Source of the DNA: an uncultured Prevotellaceae bacterium
GTDB taxonomy: Bacteria; Bacteroidota; Bacteroidia; Bacteroidales; Bacteroidaceae
DNA: 64,000 nucleotides
Direction: 5' to 3'
Assembly (NCBI GenBank): GCA_900316585.1
Contig: ONDM01000001.1
Location: 62,001 to 126,000 of the forward strand
Shown here: positions 56,996-64,000 of the stretch, piece by piece
Layout: the number at the start of each line of letters is the position of its first letter
Position numbering within the stretch: position 1 is the first letter of the stretch
Translations under genes and position numbers: made by a program
The notes under the pieces: generated by a model
Told to the model about the DNA's origin: nothing
Database searches by the model: none
Seen by the model: only the letters and a program-made list of their open reading frames with translations

Positions 56996-57027
56996 CCCCC
57001 CGAAAGAGAACCTAAATTATAATCATT

Positions 57028-57756
57028 TTGGAGGCAAAAGATATTTTAAGCAAGATTATTGAGGCACTTATGGAATTAGAAATTCCTGTGCAGAAAGAAT
57101 ACTTCATGGATTTCATCTGTGCTCACGACAATGAAGACATTGAAGAATCAGGAAAGACTGAACTTGAAACCTATGGGATTGTTCAAGGAGAAGAAGATGC
57201 CTACATAGAAGTCGTTATCAAGGAGGCAGTGAAAAAAGGTCTAGTAGAATATGATTCGGATAATCAGACCTACACATTCACAGCAAGTGGAAAAAAATTC
57301 CAAAAGAAACCCAAATCATTTATAGTAAACTACGATGACGATGAAGATGTAGAAGATGCTACGATAGATGATTCTATTACTGAACTGATGGAAGAAATTG
57401 TTAAAGATGCTCCTATTAAAAAGAATACAGGGCAATTGAACAAGAAATCTTCCATGAAGATTAAATTGATTCATGCTATCGACAATCAAAAGGCTTTGGA
57501 TGATTTCGCTGAATCACAAGGGTTGGATTTTGATGTAATTCTTGATGAATTGGAATCTATTGTTCAGTGTGGCACACATATCAACATAGACTATTTCCTT
57601 GAAGAAGTCTTTACAGAGGATAACATTGAAGAAGTGGTAGGATTCTTCGAAGATAATGATGGGAATCTTCAGAAAGCATTAAAGGAATTTAAAGATGCCT
57701 ATAGCCCTGAAGAAATTCGTCTGCTTAGAATTAAGTATCTGACTAAAAGACAATAA
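57028..57756 (+). CDS. Stand-alone RecQ C-terminal (RQC-like) protein
   Basis: The 242-residue protein is acidic. Residues 1-95 follow the RQC winged-helix pattern of RecQ: a first helix (ILSKIIEALMEL), GKTELETYG, then VIKEAVKKGLVEYD and a strand pair before KKFQKKP. The C-terminal end (EEIRLLRIKYLTKRQ) resembles the end of Bacteroides RecQ proteins as I recall them. There is no helicase domain, and the upstream gene is unrelated. There is no ATG between the stop at 57013 and 57070; the TTG at 57028, which overlaps a GGAGG, is preferred because starting at 57070 would remove most of the first helix. Whether it is a partner or decoy of RecQ, or a gene remnant, is open. Confidence 0.75.
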   Translation: MEAKDILSKIIEALMELEIPVQKEYFMDFICAHDNEDIEESGKTELETYGIVQGEEDAYIEVVIKEAVKKGLVEYDSDNQTYTFTASGKKFQKKPKSFIVNYDDDEDVEDATIDDSITELMEEIVKDAPIKKNTGQLNKKSSMKIKLIHAIDNQKALDDFAESQGLDFDVILDELESIVQCGTHINIDYFLEEVFTEDNIEEVVGFFEDNDGNLQKALKEFKDAYSPEEIRLLRIKYLTKRQ

Positions 57757-57777
57757 TTACTGAATCATAAAATGTAT

Positions 57778-57808
57778 AAAGGACGCAAATAAATTGCGTC
57801 CTTTTTGT
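57778..57808. terminator. Bidirectional terminator after the RQC-like gene
   Basis: AAAGGACGCAA pairs perfectly with TTGCGTCCTTT around ATAAA. A T-run follows on the plus strand. It separates convergent genes. Confidence 0.87.
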
Positions 57809-57810
57809 CT

Positions 57811-58287
57811 TTATTCACCCTTAATAGCTTGAGGAGTCCAATGTGTAAAGAAGCTTTGAACTTTCTTTTTATCATACCCTTCTCCTTCTTCAAGTAGCCC
57901 TGAGTCCTGAATATGAACTACACTACCCTCTTCATTTAAGACTACCAAGACAGGAAATCCAAAACGAGTACAGTTTCCCAGTCGTTTCATTGCTTCATGA
58001 TTCCTGTTCTTCTTCGAATAGTTTACATGAATGTAGATAAAGTTATCATCTACTATTTTCTTTATTTCCTCATCTGCTGCAATATAATTTGCAAACTTTA
58101 TACACCAAGGGCACCAGTTACCACCCACTTGGCATAAAACGTTTTTACCGGCACTCTTAGCTTCAGCTATAGCCTGATCTATCTGTTCCATGCCGTTTAT
58201 TTCTTCATCGTAATACTGCTTCTTGTTCTGTGCATTGATATTTATTACTGCAAGAAGCAAAATAAGTGAAACAAGAATCTTTTTCAT
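57811..58287 (-). CDS. Periplasmic thioredoxin-like protein
   Basis: The 158-residue protein has a signal peptide ending near NAQ and a thioredoxin fold with the active site WCPWC (C59, C62) and a cis-Pro in FGFPVLVVL. It would act as a disulfide reductase or oxidase in the periplasm. It is a single gene with a TATTTTTG promoter box (minus strand, 58341-58334), convergent with the RQC-like gene. Confidence 0.9.
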   Translation of the reverse strand: MKKILVSLILLLAVININAQNKKQYYDEEINGMEQIDQAIAEAKSAGKNVLCQVGGNWCPWCIKFANYIAADEEIKKIVDDNFIYIHVNYSKKNRNHEAMKRLGNCTRFGFPVLVVLNEEGSVVHIQDSGLLEEGEGYDKKKVQSFFTHWTPQAIKGE

Positions 58288-58333
58288 AAAATTAAAAATT
58301 GGTTACATCTTCATTATTTGATTTCCTATCTTG

Positions 58334-58341
58334 CAAAAATA
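58334..58341 (-). promoter_or_regulatory. -7 box of the thioredoxin-like gene
   Basis: On the minus strand TATTTTTG lies 46 bases before the ATG at 58287. No TTTG is seen 19-20 bases upstream. Confidence 0.45.
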
Positions 58342-58436
58342 GGGAAAAAATGGTAGTTTTAATGGTTTAGATAGATAAAAGTCCTTAAAAATATCTCTTT
58401 TGATGAATTCATGTATGACATAAATATGAATTTTAT

Positions 58437-58444
58437 TATTTTTG
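58437..58444 (+). promoter_or_regulatory. -7 box before the lipoprotein pair
   Basis: TATTTTTG lies 44 bases before the ATG at 58489 and fits the consensus. No clean -33 element is visible. Confidence 0.45.
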
Positions 58445-58488
58445 CATTAAAAGATATCTATAATTGTTAAACCATTAAAGGAAAAAAC

Positions 58489-59073
58489 ATGAAAAAACTA
58501 ATTTCGATCTTGACTGTTTTATTAATTGGACTAGGAACTATTTCATTATCTTCTTGTGATGATGAAATGACGGCTTACACTCTTGAGGGAACCTGGGAAG
58601 GTGATATGAGAATTGGTTACTATTATAGCGGTAGAGAATACTATGCAAGCCATACTGTACTGGAATTCTTAACCGACCCTTTAAGTAACACATCAGGTCG
58701 TGGGTATTGGGTAGATTATTATGATGAGTTTTCACCGTATTCTTCTTTTTATAGCCGTATAGACTGGCTTGTTGACAATGGCACTATCTACATCCGTTTC
58801 AACGATGATTATGATTATTATTATGATGATTATTATTGGGGTACTTTCAACTACGATATTTTTATTAGTGATTACAGACTGACTGATAACCATTTTAGTG
58901 GAAAAATTTACTATGACAATAAATATGAATCTTTCAATTTAGTTCATACCTCATCTCCACATTGGGGCTATAATGATTGGGGATGGAGAGCTTTCGGAAC
59001 CTACTATGGAACCCGTTCTACTGCTGATTCTACGGAAAAACCTGTACGCATTTTAAGACATGCAGCAAAATAA
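58489..59073 (+). CDS. Tyr/Asp-rich lipoprotein of unknown function
   Basis: The 194-residue protein has a lipobox LSSC (Cys23). The mature part opens with LEGTWEGDMRIGYYY, a pattern of small beta-barrel (lipocalin-like) secreted proteins, and contains the low-complexity stretch DDYDYYYDDYYWG around residues 106-118. I do not recognise a family. The next gene, also for a lipoprotein, starts 3 bases after its stop, so the two are co-translated and probably work at the same membrane. Confidence 0.82.
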   Translation: MKKLISILTVLLIGLGTISLSSCDDEMTAYTLEGTWEGDMRIGYYYSGREYYASHTVLEFLTDPLSNTSGRGYWVDYYDEFSPYSSFYSRIDWLVDNGTIYIRFNDDYDYYYDDYYWGTFNYDIFISDYRLTDNHFSGKIYYDNKYESFNLVHTSSPHWGYNDWGWRAFGTYYGTRSTADSTEKPVRILRHAAK

Positions 59074-59076
59074 AAA

Positions 59077-59940
59077 ATGAAGAAGGCACTGATTCTTTTT
59101 ATTTTGATCTTGGTTTTGGGAGGTATTATCCTTAGTCAATGTAGTGGAGAGAAGCATTCTAACCTTTCAGGGAATTATGTAGATTATTGGGAAGGTGACT
59201 CAATTGTTGGCGACCCTGCCCTATCAGAACAACTGAAAGATGTTATGATGACTATTGTGTATAAAGACAAGGAGCGATTTGCTTCCCTAATGAGTTATCC
59301 TGTTGGAAGGCCATATCCTCTTCATAATATAAAAGACAGTGCTTCTTTGGTTAATTATTTTGACACGCTGGTAGATGACAGCTTAATCAATGTCTTAAAG
59401 AATACCAAGTTAAGTGACTGGTCAGAAGCCAGCTGGCAAGGTTATACTTTTGCAGAAGGAACATATTTTTGGTTTGACGGGGGAATTATCGGTTGGAATT
59501 ATATTTCATCAAAAGAAAGCAAACTACTCGACACCCTGATACAGAAAGAATGGTCTACTCTACCTGAAAGCTTGAAAGGTGAAGATTGGACTGTCTTTGA
59601 TTGTCTTATTCCTGAAGATGGTCCATTTCAAGTGATTCGCCTTGATTGTCGCCCAAATTATGATGAAGAAGACCAATATAGATTAGCCTTTTACAAAAAA
59701 GGGAGAAATTTGAATCAATCTGAGCCAGATATCATTATGCTGGGTAAGTGTGACAACCAAGAATCGGGGGAAACGCAGATATTCAGCTTTCATACAGAAG
59801 ACAATTCTAAAACTGCTGATTTCATCTATTCTCCACTAACTTATTTAGATGAAGAAGGCTTAGAGTTTAGTTTACATAGCAAGCAAGGAGCTGAAACATT
59901 TATGGCTCATTTTGGTTATTGGCTAGACTTAATTAAATAG
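59077..59940 (+). CDS. Lipoprotein of unknown function
   Basis: The 287-residue protein has a lipoprotein signal ending LSQC (Cys22). The mature part has an SNTF2-like look around residues 50-150 (VMMTIVYKDKERFASLMSYPVGRPYPLHNIKDS) and a C-terminal beta-rich half, but I do not identify a family. It lies between another lipoprotein gene (3 bases upstream) and a YkvA gene (7 bases downstream), forming a three-gene operon. Confidence 0.8.
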   Translation: MKKALILFILILVLGGIILSQCSGEKHSNLSGNYVDYWEGDSIVGDPALSEQLKDVMMTIVYKDKERFASLMSYPVGRPYPLHNIKDSASLVNYFDTLVDDSLINVLKNTKLSDWSEASWQGYTFAEGTYFWFDGGIIGWNYISSKESKLLDTLIQKEWSTLPESLKGEDWTVFDCLIPEDGPFQVIRLDCRPNYDEEDQYRLAFYKKGRNLNQSEPDIIMLGKCDNQESGETQIFSFHTEDNSKTADFIYSPLTYLDEEGLEFSLHSKQGAETFMAHFGYWLDLIK

Positions 59941-59947
59941 GAAAGTA

Positions 59948-60331
59948 ATGGAAGAGGAAAGAGAAAAAGGTACTGAATTAGTAAAATATGAAAAATACTA
60001 TTCAGAAGAAGGTTTGAAGGATAAGATTGCTACTTATGCCAAGAAAGCCGGGAGTAAAGTTATCTACCCCGTCCTATTACTTTTCTATGTTTTGCAATCC
60101 AAATCTATTCCCGTAAAAACCAAAATGAAAATTTATGGTGTTTTAGGCTATTTCATTTTACCTGCAGATTTGATTCCCGACTTCGCTGCAGGATTTGGAT
60201 ATACAGATGATTTTACGGCATTGATATGGGTGCTTAATACCATTTCAGATTCTATTACTCCAGACATTGAAGCTAAAGCTAAGAAAGCCCTATCTGATTT
60301 AGGTTTGGAAATTAAAGAAAATCCAAATTAA
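59948..60331 (+). CDS. YkvA-family (DUF1232) membrane protein
   Basis: The 127-residue protein has the DUF1232 core at about residues 52-95: PVKTKMKIYGVLGYFILPADLIPDF followed by GYTDDFTALIWVL. It has one or two membrane segments. The function of the family is unknown. It is the last gene of the lipoprotein operon; the hairpin downstream has no T-run in this direction, so termination of this operon is not obvious. Confidence 0.9.
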   Translation: MEEEREKGTELVKYEKYYSEEGLKDKIATYAKKAGSKVIYPVLLLFYVLQSKSIPVKTKMKIYGVLGYFILPADLIPDFAAGFGYTDDFTALIWVLNTISDSITPDIEAKAKKALSDLGLEIKENPN

Positions 60332-60343
60332 TGTTGTACTAAA

Positions 60344-60440
60344 AGAAAAAACTCAGGCCACATTGCTATTCCCATAGAAATGTGGCCTGAGATTGTCTTG
60401 AAAACATTTTTTAAACCTTAAACTATTAACTATTAAAAAC
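60344..60440 (-). ncRNA. Candidate small RNA (about 97 bases), relative of the 40.4 kb unit
   Basis: On the minus strand a promoter is followed by about 97 bases that end in a perfect 12-base stem (60391-60380 with 60363-60352) and TTTTTTCTTTT. The predicted RNA begins at or near GTGTTTTTAATAGTTA (60442-60427), the same 16 bases found in the 40.4 kb candidate, followed by AAGGT...AAAAATG-like text in both. No ORF is inside. The hairpin may instead terminate the acyltransferase transcript from upstream; both could be true. Confidence 0.6.
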
Positions 60441-60446
60441 ACAATG

Positions 60447-60477
60447 CAAAGATAAAGTGTATTCGTTCTCTTTACAA
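60447..60477 (-). promoter_or_regulatory. Promoter of the 60.4 kb candidate small RNA
   Basis: On the minus strand TTG (60477-60475) and TATCTTTG (60454-60447) are 20 bases apart. It lies about 80 bases after the stop of the acyltransferase gene, where no coding gene follows on that strand. Confidence 0.6.
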
Positions 60478-60555
60478 GAAATGTGAAAATTTAATCGTTA
60501 ATTTTAACTGTTTTTGGTCTAAAATGCATTTTTAGTTATCTAATTGAGCATTATC

Positions 60556-61740
60556 TCAGTTTTTATTCTCGTTGCTAACTCGTACAAATAATTTGCTCTT
60601 TAGCCATTCACGTACTGGAACATCATAAAGTTTGTAAGCACCCCATGCAACAAGAATCGCTAAAATGAATATGCAGACAGATACAAAGATATGCATACTT
60701 AACGGGTGATCCTTATGAGCTGCAGCCCAAGACATCTGCATATATATTAATGGATAATGTGTAATATATAATGGGAAGGATATTTCACCCATCCATTTAC
60801 AGAAAGCAAATGATTTTTTCCCTGAAACTTGACTACCGGCTCCAATAGTTACAACAAGAGGGAAAATCAAAAGTATACAAATAGCTTCATAAACACCATT
60901 CATCCAAAAATTATCTGGATTTGTACCACCAACTCTAGGCATACATAAGCAGATGGCTATTATTATTGAGCACACCCAATACCCTGCCTTAACCTTAATG
61001 AATTTACCTATACGGGAAATCAAAAGACCACAGAAGAATGGATAGAGTAAACGGATAAAACCAATCCAAAGTTGACATGCATCAATTCCCCAGCCACCGA
61101 TTACTGTGTAAGCAGCATACTGGTGAGGTCCTGTAATGCCCAATGGATCTATATTCATGCAGAGCATAATGGTAAAACAAGCAAAGATAGCTACCAAGAT
61201 AGCAAGTGCAATCTTAGGAAGATGTCGGATAACCAAAGCATACAAAAGATTGGCTATATACTCAAGCATTAATGTCCATGCCGGACCATTCAATGGGTAA
61301 GTTTCAGACCAGCCACGAATATCCATAGATGCATTGACCGGTATCATCGTACAAGCAATCAGGAAAAGGATTAAAGGCTTATACCATTCTGTCTGTCCGA
61401 TCAAAGAGAACATTGGACTATCACCAAAATAAAATAGCAATAAACCAAAGAAAGCACCGAAAATTACCATTGGATGCAAACGAACCAAACGACGCTTGAT
61501 GAAATTCCATGTTGACATGCGGTCCCAACGGTCATCATATGCATAACCAACTACAAATCCAGATAGAACAAAGAAAAAATCAACAGCAAGATAGCCATGA
61601 TTTAAAATTTGATGTACTGGATTACCCGAATAAGTCTCAAACAGATGAAATGCTACTACAATCATGGAAGCCACACCACGTAGTCCATCTAGAATCTCAT
61701 AACGAGGTTTCGACGCCAAATAAATGTCGTTTTTACTCAT
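60556..61740 (-). CDS. Membrane acyltransferase 3 family protein (OafA-like)
   Basis: The 394-residue protein begins its conserved part with RYEILDGLRGVASMIVVAFHLFE, including the His of the acyltransferase-3 active site, and has about ten hydrophobic segments with SGFVVGYAYDDRW in the first loop. The family acetylates surface polysaccharides or other exported sugars. A TATATTTG box (minus strand, 61811-61804) precedes it, giving a leader of about 60 bases. It is a single gene between two terminators. Confidence 0.88.
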   Translation of the reverse strand: MSKNDIYLASKPRYEILDGLRGVASMIVVAFHLFETYSGNPVHQILNHGYLAVDFFFVLSGFVVGYAYDDRWDRMSTWNFIKRRLVRLHPMVIFGAFFGLLLFYFGDSPMFSLIGQTEWYKPLILFLIACTMIPVNASMDIRGWSETYPLNGPAWTLMLEYIANLLYALVIRHLPKIALAILVAIFACFTIMLCMNIDPLGITGPHQYAAYTVIGGWGIDACQLWIGFIRLLYPFFCGLLISRIGKFIKVKAGYWVCSIIIAICLCMPRVGGTNPDNFWMNGVYEAICILLIFPLVVTIGAGSQVSGKKSFAFCKWMGEISFPLYITHYPLIYMQMSWAAAHKDHPLSMHIFVSVCIFILAILVAWGAYKLYDVPVREWLKSKLFVRVSNENKN

Positions 61741-61803
61741 AAAGATGTGTGTTTTTTAATAAGTATTATGTTAGTTGTTTAAAAAATCGATTTCACAATT
61801 GTG

Positions 61804-61811
61804 CAAATATA
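61804..61811 (-). promoter_or_regulatory. -7 box of the 60.6 kb acyltransferase gene
   Basis: TATATTTG on the minus strand fits the consensus and lies 63 bases before the ATG at 61740. There is no clean -33 element. Confidence 0.45.
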
Positions 61812-61871
61812 CAAAAATCATTTTAATTGCGAAGAAATTAGCCTCTCAGTTTTGTCCTAAACCCTTTATAA

Positions 61872-61909
61872 TTAAAATTGGCCTAATCTTTTTGTGGATT
61901 AGGCCAATT
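61872..61909 (-). terminator. Terminator after the GH106 gene
   Basis: On the minus strand a perfect 13-base stem (61909-61897 with 61888-61876) is followed by TTTTAAT. It is 20 bases after the stop codon of the rhamnosidase gene. Confidence 0.82.
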
Positions 61910-61928
61910 AAATAAATATAGAATAATA

Positions 61929-64000
61929 CTAATTAGTAAGAATCTTAACAGGACCTATTAAACCTGCAGGTGCTAAATCTTCGCTCCCTGAAAAATATGG
62001 CATATCTGTGTAAGTAATTGGTTCAGAACCAGGCTGTTTATCTCCAATTAATCTGTTTTTCCATAAGGAGGCAACTTTAATCTCTAAAATATTTTCACCT
62101 TGCCTCAAAGCATCTGAGATTTCTAGCATATATGGAGTTTTCCAAACAACTCCAAGATTTTCACCATTCACCCAAACCTCTGCAAGTGAACCTACTCGGC
62201 CCAAATCAACATATTGCTTTGAGCCAGACAACTCAGAAACATTAAAACTTGTGGTATAGGAGGCAATGCCAGAGAAATACTTTATTCCAGGATTATTGTG
62301 TAAAGTCAAATCCATGAGCTCACTCATTTCTATACTGTCCGGTGCACCTCTATTTTCTTGGAATTTAACAGTCCATGGAGAATCTATCAATAGGAAATCC
62401 TTCTTTTCTTCATTTAATACCGTAAATGAATCTTCTTTTGTCTTTCCAATGAATACTACAAATACTGCATCATTTTCAACCATAGGAACCTGAACTGTAG
62501 TGGTTGATTGATTTATGGTATATGAAACATCCTCCATCAATCCTGTTTCTGGATGCCAAATTTGTGGTTTCAATCCTGTGGTGCGTAACGTAACTGTTAC
62601 GTTCTTTGCATCATCGCTTGGTTTATTAATCCAATATATCTGTTTCAGTCCTAGATCACGATGTAAAAATTTGAGTCCTTCGACATCGGATTTAAAATCG
62701 GGTTCAATGCCATACAACTTCATAACCTCTTCCATTGAGATATCAGATGTTACATTCTTTAATCCACTATCCCAAATGTCTTTGACCAATTTATTAAACT
62801 CTTCCTGGCTGTCTTCTAAAGATGCTGGGTATTTGGGGCGTTTTCCTGCAATGAGTGCTCCTGCTTTAGCTAAATTAGCCAATTTACGCAGGTATTTTAC
62901 AGACATATACTCTACATTTTTGTCAAGCCAAAGAAGTTTATAGGTGGTTCCACTTGGACCTGATATGTATTCACCGTCTTTATAGGAAATTGCATCCATA
63001 AAAGTGTTAGGACTACAAAAATCATATTGATAGCCATCTGCCACTTCCGGTTTGACGCCATTATACAATGAAGTTACATTGTTGTCCTCCCCATAATAAA
63101 CCAGAACATCAGCCACATTCTTTCCTTGTTGCAACATATAACAGCTTCGGGAAAGATAATCAACCCATGCATAAGCCAACTCTGCCCAAGTTTCATGACG
63201 GTTGAACCACTGACCTGTACTCATTAAACTCAAGCCTGGTATTTTATCATCAACAGGTTGATGGGCACTCTCATGAACAACAATTCTGTTGATGCCGTTA
63301 GCAAGTTCAAGGTCTGCCACTAATTTCAAGTTACCAGGATAGAAGCCATAAGCCATTCCTGCGAGACCTACTGCAGTCATAGATTCAGCTGCAGCAATAT
63401 TCTGGCCAAAGATGTGTGCTACTGAAGCAGATTCGTGATCATCCATCTCATATAAAGTGCGGTTGAAATCATGCAAGTCAAAACTTGTAAATGGGAGCCA
63501 TGGAGCATTGACCCACATCGCACTCATTGGGATTTCTGCCGTCCGCTTCATGTCCATTCCATCACTCATTAACACTCTGTCGTTTTCATGACTTTCTGTA
63601 TATCGCCCCTTCATTCCATAATCATTAATGGCAATCTGTGAAACCAGGTTATAGGTAGAGACTACCAAATCTCCTAAGGTTTGACGCCAGTCGTGAAGGA
63701 ATCTCTCACTTCGTTCTGCACTATCTATAATGGCTCCAGTCAAAACAGGCAGCCAAGGCTTCAAATCATATCCTCGCAGTCTCTTAAACTCTTCAAACAT
63801 TGCAGGAGTCCAGGTTTCTTGCTCGGCCTCATAGCTGTCTGTAAGAATATATCTGATACCTTTGTCTCCTATCAGACCTTTTGAAGCGTCCTTATACATA
63901 TCCAAATAGTGATGCATATAGTTTGAGAATGCTACTGGATCCATCTTATCTACTTCTAAACCTGTAGCTTCAGGAGGTGCTGGGTGATTCTTTTTGCCAG
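61929..64000 (-). CDS. GH106 alpha-L-rhamnosidase-like enzyme (N-terminus outside window)
   Basis: The frame is open to the right edge; before the internal Met at 63944 it reads KNHPAPPEATGLEVDK, a conserved GH106 stretch, so the N-terminal part is beyond the window. The 690 visible residues include ILTDSYEAEQETWTP, KGRYTESHEND, the HESAHQPVDDKIPGLS region and a C-terminal jelly-roll with YVDLGRVGSLAEVWVNGENLGVVWK. GH106 enzymes remove alpha-L-rhamnose from pectin (rhamnogalacturonan) or other plant and bacterial glycans with calcium help. A terminator follows 20 bases after the stop. Confidence 0.92.
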   Translation of the reverse strand, partial: GKKNHPAPPEATGLEVDKMDPVAFSNYMHHYLDMYKDASKGLIGDKGIRYILTDSYEAEQETWTPAMFEEFKRLRGYDLKPWLPVLTGAIIDSAERSERFLHDWRQTLGDLVVSTYNLVSQIAINDYGMKGRYTESHENDRVLMSDGMDMKRTAEIPMSAMWVNAPWLPFTSFDLHDFNRTLYEMDDHESASVAHIFGQNIAAAESMTAVGLAGMAYGFYPGNLKLVADLELANGINRIVVHESAHQPVDDKIPGLSLMSTGQWFNRHETWAELAYAWVDYLSRSCYMLQQGKNVADVLVYYGEDNNVTSLYNGVKPEVADGYQYDFCSPNTFMDAISYKDGEYISGPSGTTYKLLWLDKNVEYMSVKYLRKLANLAKAGALIAGKRPKYPASLEDSQEEFNKLVKDIWDSGLKNVTSDISMEEVMKLYGIEPDFKSDVEGLKFLHRDLGLKQIYWINKPSDDAKNVTVTLRTTGLKPQIWHPETGLMEDVSYTINQSTTTVQVPMVENDAVFVVFIGKTKEDSFTVLNEEKKDFLLIDSPWTVKFQENRGAPDSIEMSELMDLTLHNNPGIKYFSGIASYTTSFNVSELSGSKQYVDLGRVGSLAEVWVNGENLGVVWKTPYMLEISDALRQGENILEIKVASLWKNRLIGDKQPGSEPITYTDMPYFSGSEDLAPAGLIGPVKILTN

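Noticed and set aside
60352..60391. The strong hairpin as terminator of the plus-strand YkvA operon
   Set aside because: There is no T-run on the plus-strand side. The T-run is on the minus-strand side, so it was assigned to the minus-strand transcript.

Overview
The window looks like chromosomal DNA from a gut- or rumen-type Bacteroidales (Bacteroides, Phocaeicola or Prevotella relatives). The support is low GC, signal peptides and lipoboxes of the Bacteroidetes kind, almost no Shine-Dalgarno sequences, many promoters of the form TTTG-N19/20-TAnnTTTG, a BtuB-like TonB receptor, a sodium-pumping methylmalonyl-CoA decarboxylase operon (the propionate branch of succinate fermentation), and many glycoside hydrolases. 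I see no rRNA, tRNA, CRISPR array, insertion sequence, phage gene or SusC/SusD pair, and no dedicated transcription factor.

Layout. 1-4.8 kb: two GH3 glycosidases on the minus strand, the first cut by the window edge. 4.9-6.6 kb: a short-chain dehydrogenase and a type II pantothenate kinase, convergent. 6.7-10.7 kb: mmdA, gamma subunit, biotin carrier with two biotinyl domains, and beta subunit. 10.7-14.6 kb: BtuB-like receptor divergent from an esterase, then an LD-carboxypeptidase. 14.8-18.7 kb: hypothetical gene, GH9-deacetylase fusion, PnuC. 18.7-25.3 kb: a minus-strand operon of HAD phosphatase, small secreted protein, ABC exporter, GH3 and flavodiiron protein. 25.4-31.7 kb: a plus-strand run of acyltransferase, GH127-like enzyme, LolA-like protein, DUF3667 protein, pncB and a Nif11-like small protein. 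31.8-33.7 kb: an S15/CocE-type hydrolase. 34.4-39.9 kb: NfeD and SPFH proteins, a GH2-GH43 fusion and an aldose epimerase. 40.7-48.5 kb: a minus-strand operon of PH-domain protein, DUF6057-like membrane protein, TolB-like lipoprotein with a CxxCH motif, EamA transporter and a large GH2 beta-galactosidase. 48.6-60.3 kb: mostly housekeeping and hypothetical genes (aat, C69 dipeptidase, RidA-like, NhaC, acetyltransferase, patatin, LOG-like, a stand-alone RQC protein, thioredoxin-like protein, two lipoproteins, YkvA). 60.5-64 kb: an acyltransferase and a GH106 rhamnosidase that runs off the right edge.

The most unusual material is non-coding. Between 39.9 and 40.7 kb a complete cobalamin riboswitch, with its own promoter and regulatory hairpin, points into a stretch with no gene on its strand. 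Just beside it is a promoter-terminator unit that looks like a small RNA, and a relative sharing a 16-base core lies at 60.35-60.44 kb. At 33.85-34.06 kb there is a large inverted repeat whose arms are built from 8-9-base iterated units and whose centre could fold into several hairpins. A palindromic repeat at 34.15 kb has a relative in opposite orientation at 52.64 kb.

The genes fit a saccharolytic, propionate-producing anaerobe. Secreted GH2, GH3, GH9, GH43, GH106 and GH127-like enzymes release sugars from plant-type glycans and GalM equilibrates the anomers. The decarboxylase operon ends the cobalamin-dependent succinate-to-propionate route, and PnuC, PncB and pantothenate kinase supply NAD and CoA. 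All functions are assigned by reading motifs; no database search was run.
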